Shown: piece by piece, positions 25,138 through 31,728 of the stretch | Position numbering within the stretch: the stretch's first letter is position 1 | Layout: each line of letters begins with the position of its first letter | From: Nanosynbacter sp963548945 | Lineage (GTDB): Bacteria > Patescibacteriota > Saccharimonadia > Saccharimonadales > Saccharimonadaceae | Direction: 5' to 3' | NCBI GenBank assembly: GCA_963548945.1 | Contig: CAUUVR010000002.1 | Span: 62,001 to 126,000 of the forward strand | Length of the DNA stretch: 64,000 nt | Translations under genes and position numbers: made by a program | The notes under the pieces: model-generated | Seen by the model: only the letters and a program-made list of their open reading frames with translations | What the model was told of the DNA's origin: nothing | Database searches by the model: none

Positions 25138-26904
25138 GTGCCGCGACCAAAGCAAAAATCGCCCGAGCAATTTATCGCTTCATCGCCAATTGGCGAAAAG
25201 CTAATAGGGAAGGTATTTGAAAGAAACCTCGCCTCTGGCGAAAAGTTAATTGGGGGAGTATTTGAAAGAAACCTCGCCTCTGGCGCGCTACGCCTTATTG
25301 AAATAAACGGCGAGCCGCAGAAACCTAGTGAATTAGGTAACAAAGAGGTAAAAATTAAAGAAACGCTAGAAAGCGGCTATTTCGGCATTATAAAACCTGA
25401 ATCAAATCAATTATTTATTGATGCAGAAATTGAGGGTCTGCTGATTCGCCGAGATGAAGTGCCGGAGTCGTATTTTGAATTGCAAAGACGGATTGCGCGC
25501 GAACGCGGTTGTGGCGACCGCGAACTCACTGACAAGCAAAAAGAAGAAGATATTAAAAGGCTGCGAACGGATCAAGAGGAAAGTTTAATGAAATGGTCTG
25601 ATTATTTGCGCAGTGAAGAGAATGGGCATGCTTACCCTGGCTGGTTTAAGGTGTATGTTTGGGAATCGCTTAAAAAGATGGGTGAATTTGACGATAAGGG
25701 GATTGGTTTCAAGAAACGTACTAAATCTACCGTGGCGCCGTGGCCAGAATTGAACGCTGAGGCGTTATCATATGTATATGACAATGTAAGCAAAGGCGTT
25801 ATTCAAGGTGAAGACATTGAAGATAAGCAAATGGTAGAGCTACTGAACAGGGGAAACTTCGCAGCTATGTATGCATATGCTATATACAGCACCGAAGTTG
25901 GCGGTTTAACGCCGGAACTGCGTGAGATTACTGATGGCTCCTGGGTAAAATATGACCGGATTGAAGGAGAGTATCGTCCAAATTATAGTTACCGCCGTAC
26001 TCAAAAGGGATGTGAGGCTACAGACAAAAGTCTTGTAGATAGCGACACTGCCATGCGGCTCGCTGAATCGCTACAGGGAAAAGGCACAAGGTTGTGTACG
26101 GCTGGCACGAATACTGCGGCGTATCAGCTATCAAAAGGAGACTTTTATGTCTATTACACGCGGGATGACGACGGTAACGATACAATGCCGCGCGTTGCGA
26201 TTCGCATGGAAGGCAATCAGGTTGCCGAAGTTCGCGGTATTGCACCCAGGCAAAACGTAGAAGATAACTTATTGGATGTTGTCGCAGAAAAGCTTAACAC
26301 GCTGCCTGGCGGTAGCGAATATTTTAAGAAAGTCGAACAAATGCGACGGCTAACAGAGATTGATAATCGTGTTAAGGCTGGCGGCGAGTTAACAGCGGAA
26401 GATCTTGAATTTTTATGGTTTGGCGAAAGGATTAGAGGGTTTGGTCTAGGTGACGATGACCGCGTTGATAAGCTTTTAGAAAATAGGTATCGTGGAGATG
26501 ATTTTGATTTTGTGCTTAGGTCTGCTGACGATGTTGACGAATTGGCTGGCAGGATGAATATTAAAGAACTTTTCCCAGAGGAAATTCGTAAGCTTCTTGA
26601 GCTTGGGGTAAATGTAGATAATCTTGTATCTCATATGAACGACGTTCAACTTTTTGATAATCTTAAGCAAGTTATACCGGCTGGGGCTAACATGGATGTG
26701 ATTGCTTCTCGTTTTATCGAGCATCCAGAGTTTTTCTTAGCACGTCTTAGTGGCTTTATTGCTGTAGGATTTAGGATTGATGATGCTGTAATAGCTGAGC
26801 TTCTTTCGCAGGCTAATTCAACTTTGTTAGAAAGGCTTGTTTATAAAGCAAGCTATTTTGGATACGAACCGCACCCGATGGTTGTAGACTACTTCCGCCG
26901 CTAG
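25138..26904 (+). CDS. Large hypothetical protein, possibly PcfJ-like, with a 45-nt tandem duplication
   Basis: 588 residues from GTG at 25138 (AGAGG about 7 nt upstream). Near the N-terminus a 15-residue unit is repeated in tandem: GEKLIGKVFERNLAS then GEKLIGGVFERNLAS. The centre (about residues 285-400) has LCTAGTNTAAYQLSKGDFYV, an R-containing strand and IRMEGNQVAEVRG, a pattern reminiscent of PcfJ-like proteins (cysteine motif, then a beta pair ending in a QxRG-like element); this is tentative. The C-terminal 150 residues form repeating amphipathic units (IRKLLELGVNVDNLVSHMND, LARLSGFIAVGFRIDDAVIA) that look like helical repeats. There is no signal peptide or membrane segment. Codon use is ordinary. 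Confidence 0.7.
   Translation: MPRPKQKSPEQFIASSPIGEKLIGKVFERNLASGEKLIGGVFERNLASGALRLIEINGEPQKPSELGNKEVKIKETLESGYFGIIKPESNQLFIDAEIEGLLIRRDEVPESYFELQRRIARERGCGDRELTDKQKEEDIKRLRTDQEESLMKWSDYLRSEENGHAYPGWFKVYVWESLKKMGEFDDKGIGFKKRTKSTVAPWPELNAEALSYVYDNVSKGVIQGEDIEDKQMVELLNRGNFAAMYAYAIYSTEVGGLTPELREITDGSWVKYDRIEGEYRPNYSYRRTQKGCEATDKSLVDSDTAMRLAESLQGKGTRLCTAGTNTAAYQLSKGDFYVYYTRDDDGNDTMPRVAIRMEGNQVAEVRGIAPRQNVEDNLLDVVAEKLNTLPGGSEYFKKVEQMRRLTEIDNRVKAGGELTAEDLEFLWFGERIRGFGLGDDDRVDKLLENRYRGDDFDFVLRSADDVDELAGRMNIKELFPEEIRKLLELGVNVDNLVSHMNDVQLFDNLKQVIPAGANMDVIASRFIEHPEFFLARLSGFIAVGFRIDDAVIAELLSQANSTLLERLVYKASYFGYEPHPMVVDYFRR
25190..25279 (+). repeat. Near-perfect 45-nt tandem duplication inside the 588-residue protein gene
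   Basis: Two adjacent in-frame 45-nt copies starting with GGCGAAAAG and ending with CTCGCCTCT differ at only a few positions around the Lys/Gly codon. The 3' part (ATTTGAAAGAAACCTCGCC) is identical in both. Confidence 0.85.
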
Positions 26905-26975
26905 AAACGGTACTCTGATTTTTGTTGGATTCTTTCTGGGTGGGATTTTCTCTGGTAAACAGCACTATTTTAGTG

Positions 26976-26981
26976 TATAAT
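26976..26981 (+). promoter_or_regulatory. -10 box of the rpsF operon
   Basis: TATAAT preceded by TG one base upstream; predicted start near 26988. Confidence 0.55.
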
Positions 26982-26987
26982 TACTAT

Positions 26988-27051
26988 TGTATATTAACCT
27001 AAGGTTGCGTGAGACAACGTAACCATCCGTACGGATTCCAAAGGAGGAAAT
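26988..27051 (+). promoter_or_regulatory. rpsF leader with two hairpins, candidate S6:S18 control site
   Basis: GGTTGCGT (27003-27010) pairs with ACGTAACC (27017-27024) around loop GAGACA. Directly after it lies the palindrome ATCCGTACGGAT (27025-27036). The bases AACCT at 26996-27000 can pair alternatively with AGGTT at 27002-27006, so the two folds compete. The known S6:S18 leader motif in other bacteria exposes a CCG next to a stem; CCG occurs here at 27027-27029. The AAAGGAGG Shine-Dalgarno site follows at 27040. Confidence 0.5.
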
Positions 27052-27411
27052 ATGAACGAGTACGAGCTGACTGTTCTTATTCATCCGGATTTAGAGTCTA
27101 CTTTAGATTCGGCGCTGGATAAGGTTCGCGGCTTAATCACCAGTAATGGCGGTGAAATTGTCAAAGAAGATAACTGGGGTAAGAAAAAGCTGGCTTACCA
27201 GATAAAGCGGGAAGATTTTGCAATCTATGTTTACTTTGATGTTAAGCTGCCAAGCGATGCGCCGCTTAAAATATCAAATATTTTGAACATTACTGATGAA
27301 GTTTTGCGCTATTTGTTAGTTAAAGTTGATGAAAAAACCCGTAAAGCTTTAAGCGAGCAAAAAGAGCAGGCAGAAAAAGCTGCCGCCGAGGAAGTGTTAG
27401 ATAAAGATTAG
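27052..27411 (+). CDS. rpsF: 30S ribosomal protein bS6
   Basis: 119 residues with the S6 ferredoxin-like fold: MNEYELTVLIHPDLESTLDSA, then NWGKKKLAYQIKREDFAIYVYF and ILNITDEVLRYLLVKVDEK. The acidic tail (EQAEKAAAEEVLDKD) is typical; in some bacteria it is extended with glutamates. S6 binds the central domain of 16S rRNA together with S18, which is encoded two genes downstream. First gene of rpsF-ssb-rpsR with a strong Shine-Dalgarno site. Confidence 0.96.
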   Translation: MNEYELTVLIHPDLESTLDSALDKVRGLITSNGGEIVKEDNWGKKKLAYQIKREDFAIYVYFDVKLPSDAPLKISNILNITDEVLRYLLVKVDEKTRKALSEQKEQAEKAAAEEVLDKD

Positions 27412-27448
27412 CCGTTTATTTTATTAACTAAAAAGAGAGGGTAAAATT

Positions 27449-27880
27449 ATGGCAAGAAGTATCAACCAAGTTATTCTGCTCGGCAGGCTAACGCGCGATC
27501 CGGAGCAGCGGACAACTGCTTCCGGTAAGAATGTCGTCAGCTTTAGTATCGCAGTGAGCCGAGCGACTCAGGATGATCAAGCAGATTTTTTCAATGTGAC
27601 TGCATGGGAAAAATTGGGTGATTTGGTTATGCAATACCTGAATAAAGGACGCCGCGTACTTGTTCAGGGGCGCTTGCGCCAGGATAGCTGGGAAGATAAG
27701 GATACTGGCAAACGCCAGAGTAGGATTGAGGTTGTGGCGACGGACGTAACATTTTTGGACGGTCTGGCTAATGATAACAGTTCTTCTGCAGCTTCTGCGG
27801 CACCGAAAAACAGCAAAAGAGAGGAAGCGGTAACGGAAATCGACGATAAACCGATTGATTTGAGCGAGATTCCTTTCTAG
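27449..27880 (+). CDS. ssb: Single-stranded DNA-binding protein
   Basis: 143 residues. The OB fold fills residues 1-107 (SINQVILLGRLTRDPEQRTT, FFNVTAWEKLGDLVMQYL, VLVQGRLRQDSWEDKDTGKR). A short disordered linker follows, and the acidic tip ends DLSEIPF, close to the DDDIPF consensus that recruits repair and replication partners. It has its own GAGAGGG Shine-Dalgarno site. The rpsF-ssb-rpsR order is the common bacterial arrangement. Confidence 0.96.
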   Translation: MARSINQVILLGRLTRDPEQRTTASGKNVVSFSIAVSRATQDDQADFFNVTAWEKLGDLVMQYLNKGRRVLVQGRLRQDSWEDKDTGKRQSRIEVVATDVTFLDGLANDNSSSAASAAPKNSKREEAVTEIDDKPIDLSEIPF

Positions 27881-27897
27881 TATAATAAGGAGTTTAT

Positions 27898-28095
27898 ATG
27901 GCAAAAGTAAAGAAAAGTACGCCGGTAGTTTTTGACTATAAAGATGTCAAGACTTTAATGCGGTACATTAACGCTTATGGGCAGATTGAGCCAATTGGCA
28001 AAACTGGACTAAGCGAAAAACAGCAGCGAAATTTGGCAGTAGCGATCAAGCGCGCCCGCCATCTTGGCTTGTTGCCATTTGTTGCCAACAATTAA
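27898..28095 (+). CDS. rpsR: 30S ribosomal protein bS18
   Basis: 65 residues, slightly short but complete: VFDYKDVKTLMRYINAYGQI, then KTGLSEKQQRNLAVAIKRARHLGLLPF, the S18 signature. It has no zinc-type cysteines. Shine-Dalgarno AAGGAG lies just upstream. rplI (bL9), which often follows rpsR, is not here; efp follows instead. Confidence 0.96.
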   Translation: MAKVKKSTPVVFDYKDVKTLMRYINAYGQIEPIGKTGLSEKQQRNLAVAIKRARHLGLLPFVANN

Positions 28096-28109
28096 TAGTA
28101 AATTAAGGT

Positions 28110-28147
28110 AATATCTCGCTGCTGTTCTATTTTGGCAGCGGGATATT
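28110..28147 (+). terminator. Intercistronic hairpin between rpsR and efp
   Basis: A 13-bp stem AATATCTCGCTGC (28110-28122) / GCAGCGGGATATT (28135-28147), followed by TTG. It resembles a terminator with a weak T-tract; since no promoter is seen between it and efp, it may be a partial terminator or RNA-stability element. Confidence 0.6.
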
Positions 28148-28163
28148 TTGTTAGGAAGGTAAA

Positions 28164-28724
28164 ATGTATCAACCAACAGATTTGAAAAAAGGTACGGTGT
28201 GCCAGATTGATGGTAAGCCGTATAGAGTAGTAGAGTATAGCCAAAAAGTAATGGGCCGCGGCGGATCGATTGTAAATGTTAAGCTGAAGAATTTGATTGA
28301 CGGTAGCGTAATACCTAAAACATTCAAAGGGCAAGAACGAATTGAAATGGCGGAAGTGAGTAATAAAACGGTTCAGTACCTGTATAATGATGGCAGTAAT
28401 TTCTTTTTTATGGATCCAGAAAGCTTTGAGCAGTTTGAATTGCCGGCAGATATTGTGGACAATGCCAGCAACTTTTTGAAGGAAGGCGATGAGCTTACTT
28501 TACAGTTTTTTGACGGCAAAGTTATTAATGTAGAATTGCCAAAAAACTTATATTTGAAAGTTACGTATACGGAAGATGTCGTTAAAGGCGATACGACTTC
28601 GTCGGTTATGAAGGATGCAACTATGGAAACAGGATTGATAGTAAAAGTTCCAGCGTTCATTAAGCAGGGAGATATTATTAGCGTCGATACCTCAACTGGT
28701 GAATATCGCGAACGTAAAAAATAA
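28164..28724 (+). CDS. efp: Translation elongation factor P
   Basis: 186 residues, three beta-barrel domains of the usual length. Domain I carries the tip loop that reaches the peptidyl-transferase centre; it reads SQKVMGRGGS. Aligning without gaps between the PYRVVE strand and the GxG turn puts Val29 where Lys34 of Escherichia coli EF-P lies, with Lys28 one position earlier. The next landmarks VNVKLKNLIDGSVIPKTF and the C-terminal VKVPAFIKQGDIISVDTSTGEY are normal. EF-P rescues ribosomes stalled at polyproline; several proteins here have Pro-rich segments (14288, 15262 and 7924 products). No EF-P-modifying enzyme is seen in the window. Shine-Dalgarno AGGAAGG. Confidence 0.95.
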   Translation: MYQPTDLKKGTVCQIDGKPYRVVEYSQKVMGRGGSIVNVKLKNLIDGSVIPKTFKGQERIEMAEVSNKTVQYLYNDGSNFFFMDPESFEQFELPADIVDNASNFLKEGDELTLQFFDGKVINVELPKNLYLKVTYTEDVVKGDTTSSVMKDATMETGLIVKVPAFIKQGDIISVDTSTGEYRERKK

Positions 28725-28750
28725 TTATAAGCTAGCACGAATTTAGTAAA

Positions 28751-28790
28751 AAGTGCCGTAAAGCAGCAAGCTTGGACGGTGCTTTTTTAT
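28751..28790 (+). terminator. Terminator of the rpsF-efp unit
   Basis: AAGTGCCGT (28751-28759) pairs with ACGGTGCTT (28776-28784) with two G-U pairs, followed by a T-run. Confidence 0.75.
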
Positions 28791-29382
28791 TGCGTGGTGT
28801 TTGCGATAAAATTGAGCCGTTTCAAACGTAAAATGATAGATTGTCGGGATTATTGTCTTGTTGAGACGGCGCAACTAGGCGTGAAAAAACGACAAACATA
28901 GTTGTGTTGAGCAAAATAAGTGTTCAGTTTGGCTTTTATTTGTTTTTGATGAAGATGAGTTTATTTGGCGAGGTGAAAATGGGAAATACGATAATATTAC
29001 GTTGTTATTTATACAACCATATGTAAAAAGCACAACAAAAACTTTAATTAGACGATAAAAATACAACATTGTATAAAATACAAAGAAACTATCCTACACT
29101 CGCTAATATTTAGCAAGTACATACGAATAAAGTAGCTGGCGAGATAAAGCAGATATGTTAAAGATATTAGCAAAAGGGCATTGTAAAATAATCAACGATG
29201 TGTATATAACTACGTTGTTAAAAAAGCCACGTTACAATTGATGCCATATTTACATCAATTGTAGTAAAAATAACCTCATGGATTTTTGCTAGCTAGTTGA
29301 CTGCCAGTTTATGGGTTGCGCGGTATTTTCGGCGATCACCCGTGACATTGAGCGGATTATGTATCCATAGTAGAATTGAGGA
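28791..29382. other. Gene-free AT-rich region of about 590 nt
   Basis: No reading frame here has a plausible start with a -10 or Shine-Dalgarno site, and the short frames look random. It is clearly more AT-rich than its surroundings. It contains ATACAA/TTGTAT motifs at 29011-29016, 29061-29066, 29069-29074 and 29078-29083, the last three forming two overlapping inverted repeats. A perfect 11-bp hairpin TACAATTGATG/CATCAATTGTA is at 29233-29243 and 29253-29263. I see no tRNA, tmRNA, SRP RNA or DnaA-box cluster. It may hold an unrecognised ncRNA or regulatory array, or be a gene remnant. Confidence 0.5.
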
Positions 29383-30099
29383 ATGAAGCAACGGTTAGAT
29401 AAATTGATGCTGGCGCGCGGATTGGTAGGTTCGCGTTCGAAAGCCGAGAATTGGATTCGGTTGGGGCGTGTGCGTGTTGGCGGGCGGGCAGCAGTCAAGC
29501 CGGGGTTATTTGTTGATGAATCAGCGCCGATTGAATTAGCAGCATTAGAGCGTTACGTATCGCGGGCCGGACTGAAATTAGCGGGCGCAGCGAAAGCTTT
29601 TAATTTGGACTTTCACAATAAGACAGTATTGGATATTGGCAGCAGCACTGGCGGCTTTACCGATTTTGCGTTGCAGCACGGCGCGAAGAAAATATACGCC
29701 GTGGATGTCGGCACCGATCAGCTGCACCCGAGCTTACGCGGCAATAAACGAATTGAGTTGTATGAAAAAACTGACATTCGGGATTTTGTGCCAAGCGAAA
29801 CTCCGGATATGGTAGTGATTGATGTATCGTTTATTAGCTTGCGGCAAATTTTGCCGCACGTTGCGAAAATCGTTGATAAAAATACAACGATAGTAGCAAT
29901 GGTTAAACCGCAGTTTGAGGCGCAACGCCAACAGCTGACTCGCGGCGGTGTCGTCAAGAATGACGGCGTGCGGCGGGCAATCTTGCGCGAATTCGAGCAG
30001 TGGGTGCGTGCTAATTTTATAATTATTGATAAAGCAGACAGCGAAGTGAAAGGCGCGCACGGCAACTTGGAGCGGTTTTATATATTGAGAAAAGCTTGA
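29383..30099 (+). CDS. TlyA-family rRNA 2'-O-methyltransferase (hemolysin-like)
   Basis: 238 residues. An S4 RNA-binding domain (residues 1-60, RLDKLMLARGLVGSRSKAENWI) precedes an FtsJ/RrmJ-type methyltransferase domain with the SAM-binding motif VLDIGSSTGGFTDFALQHG (about residues 81-99). IDVSFISLRQILPHV and MVKPQFEAQR hold further catalytic-fold residues. TlyA enzymes 2'-O-methylate 16S and 23S rRNA; the hemolysin label is historical. A GTGACA-18-CATAGT promoter ends 11 nt before the ATG. Confidence 0.9.
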   Translation: MKQRLDKLMLARGLVGSRSKAENWIRLGRVRVGGRAAVKPGLFVDESAPIELAALERYVSRAGLKLAGAAKAFNLDFHNKTVLDIGSSTGGFTDFALQHGAKKIYAVDVGTDQLHPSLRGNKRIELYEKTDIRDFVPSETPDMVVIDVSFISLRQILPHVAKIVDKNTTIVAMVKPQFEAQRQQLTRGGVVKNDGVRRAILREFEQWVRANFIIIDKADSEVKGAHGNLERFYILRKA

Positions 30100-30136
30100 C
30101 CTAAGCTATATCAAATCTAAGCGATTAAATGCTAAA

Positions 30137-31219
30137 TTATTTACTAACGTTAAATCTAAATTCAACTACATCATCTGGCTGCATGACGTAAGTTTTACCT
30201 TCGGTACGGATTTTGCCGGCGGCGCGAGCGTTAGCCTCTGAGCCGGCAGCGACTAAATCGCCGTAATTAACAACTTGGGCGGCGATAAAGCCCTTTTCGA
30301 AATCGGTGTGAATGACGCCGGCGGCTTGCGGAGCGGTCCAGCCCTGGTGGATCGTCCAGGCGCGGACTTCTTTCGGTCCGGCAGTTAAGTAACTTTGCAG
30401 TCCGAGTAGATCGTAGGCGGCGCGAATCATTTGCGTTAGTCCGGCTTCTGGCACGTCGTAACTTTGTAAGAGTTCAAGCGTGTCGCTGGGGTTAAGGCCT
30501 TTAATCTCGTCTTCAAGCTTGGCGCAGATGAATAGGCTGCGAGAGTGTGGCACGAGATTGCGCAGGCTCTGCTTCTTGTCTTCGCTAGCCAGGGTTTCTT
30601 CATTGACGTTGAACACATAAATTACTGGCTTGGCGGTCAAAAGGTGTAAATCAGCGATATCGTCAGGATCAACGCCGGAAATTTCGTTAATTGGCGTGCC
30701 AGCGCGCAGTTTTTCAGCAAGCACTTCTAAACGATTTTTGATAGTGCTAGCTTTGGGGTTGGCTTTGGCCTCTTTGGCAAGGCGAGTCAGGCGAGTTTCT
30801 AGCGTTTGCAAATCAGCCAGAATTAGTTCGGTATTGATAGTATCGATATCGCGTTTTGGATCGATAATATTCTCGACATGAACGATATCGTCGCTTTCAA
30901 AAGCGCGGACGATGTGGACAATGGCATCGCATTGGCGGATGTTGGCTAAGAATTTATTGCCTAAGCCTTCGCCTTTGGAAGCGCCGGCGACCAGCCCGGC
31001 AATATCGACAAAAGTCACGGTAGCTGGGGTAATTTTCTCGGCGTGGTACATTTTGGCGAGGACGTTTAGGCGCTCATCGGTTACCGGCACGATACCGGTG
31101 TTTGGCTCGATAGTGGCAAAAGGATAATTGGCCGCCAAAATATTATTATTAGTTAAAGCATTAAAAAGCGTGGATTTGCCAACATTCGGCAAACCGACAA
31201 TTCCGATAGATAAACTCAT
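30137..31219 (-). CDS. ychF: Redox-regulated ATPase YchF (Obg family)
   Basis: 360 residues from MSLSIGIVGLPNVG at 31219; the frame extends further upstream but the -10 box fixes this start. G1 is GLPNVGKST, G3 is VDIAGLV, and the G4 position reads FNVNEE rather than NKxD, which explains the ATP preference of this family. A coiled-coil insert is near residues 150-180, and the C-terminal TGS domain (TAGPKEVRAWTI to VVEFRFNVSK) is complete. It binds ribosomes and is linked to stress responses in other bacteria. Confidence 0.95.
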   Translation of the reverse strand: MSLSIGIVGLPNVGKSTLFNALTNNNILAANYPFATIEPNTGIVPVTDERLNVLAKMYHAEKITPATVTFVDIAGLVAGASKGEGLGNKFLANIRQCDAIVHIVRAFESDDIVHVENIIDPKRDIDTINTELILADLQTLETRLTRLAKEAKANPKASTIKNRLEVLAEKLRAGTPINEISGVDPDDIADLHLLTAKPVIYVFNVNEETLASEDKKQSLRNLVPHSRSLFICAKLEDEIKGLNPSDTLELLQSYDVPEAGLTQMIRAAYDLLGLQSYLTAGPKEVRAWTIHQGWTAPQAAGVIHTDFEKGFIAAQVVNYGDLVAAGSEANARAAGKIRTEGKTYVMQPDDVVEFRFNVSK

Positions 31220-31226
31220 GATAGCT

Positions 31227-31232
31227 ATTATA
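31227..31232 (-). promoter_or_regulatory. -10 box of ychF, leaderless arrangement
   Basis: TATAAT on the minus strand, 7 nt before the ATG at 31219. Confidence 0.6.
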
Positions 31233-31241
31233 GCAAAATAC

Positions 31242-31270
31242 TTGCGATTTATAGATGACTGGGTTACCAT
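31242..31270 (+). promoter_or_regulatory. Promoter of the surface-protein operon
   Basis: TTGCGA (31242-31247), 17-nt spacer, TACCAT (31265-31270), ending 7 nt before the ATG at 31278. It diverges from the ychF promoter. Confidence 0.5.
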
Positions 31271-31277
31271 AAGTATT

Positions 31278-31727
31278 ATGAAGAATAAGGCGATAATATT
31301 TATAAGCATACCAGCCATTGTAATGTTTATCTGTGTTGGACTTATTCTATCGGGTTATTTGTATGTTGGTATAAAAAACCCGTCTCAGGGGGTTGTTTTG
31401 TCCAGTGCTCAGTCGGCTTGCGGGCAAAGCAGGGTTGATGAGTTTAAAAAGATCATCAATTCAAGCAGCGGATACGACCAAAAGTCGTTTGACGGCATTG
31501 TCAGTGATATAAAATCAAAAGCAGGCTATGATAAGAATCCGGTTTGTAATTATATAGTCTTGTATCAGGCAAGTCTGGGCGATGATAAAAATCAGATAAA
31601 ACAACTGAAAGAAACATTTGAAAAATCTATTGATGAATCTAACGATACAGGTCTGTTATATAAAATTGGAGCCACAAGTAATAATATAGATAAATTGACG
31701 GATAAAAGCAGTATAGGTAGAGGATAA
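31278..31727 (+). CDS. Small membrane-anchored protein upstream of the giant surface protein
   Basis: 149 residues from the ATG at 31278, the only start that fits the predicted promoter. One membrane helix (about residues 5-30, IIFISIPAIVMFICVGLILSG) precedes an extracellular helical domain with two cysteines (SACGQS, PVCNYI). The end (LYKIGATSNNIDKLTDKS) resembles a TPR-like helix. It ends 1 nt before the GTG of the giant surface protein, so they are co-transcribed and may work together. The family is not recognised. Confidence 0.7.
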   Translation: MKNKAIIFISIPAIVMFICVGLILSGYLYVGIKNPSQGVVLSSAQSACGQSRVDEFKKIINSSSGYDQKSFDGIVSDIKSKAGYDKNPVCNYIVLYQASLGDDKNQIKQLKETFEKSIDESNDTGLLYKIGATSNNIDKLTDKSSIGRG

Positions 31728-31728
31728 A

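Noticed and set aside
28875..29069. A 64-residue minus-strand frame in the gene-free region
   Set aside because: No start signal, no recognisable domain and no promoter; AT-rich chance frame is more likely.
29069..29083. CRISPR-like repeats from the ATACAA/TTGTAT motifs
   Set aside because: Units are 6 nt with 2-3 nt spacers, and no cas gene is present; this is an inverted-repeat site, not an array.
28791..29382. tmRNA, SRP RNA or replication origin in the gene-free region
   Set aside because: No tRNA-like T-arm and CCA end, no SRP-type GGAAGCAGCC motif, and no cluster of TTATCCACA-like boxes.
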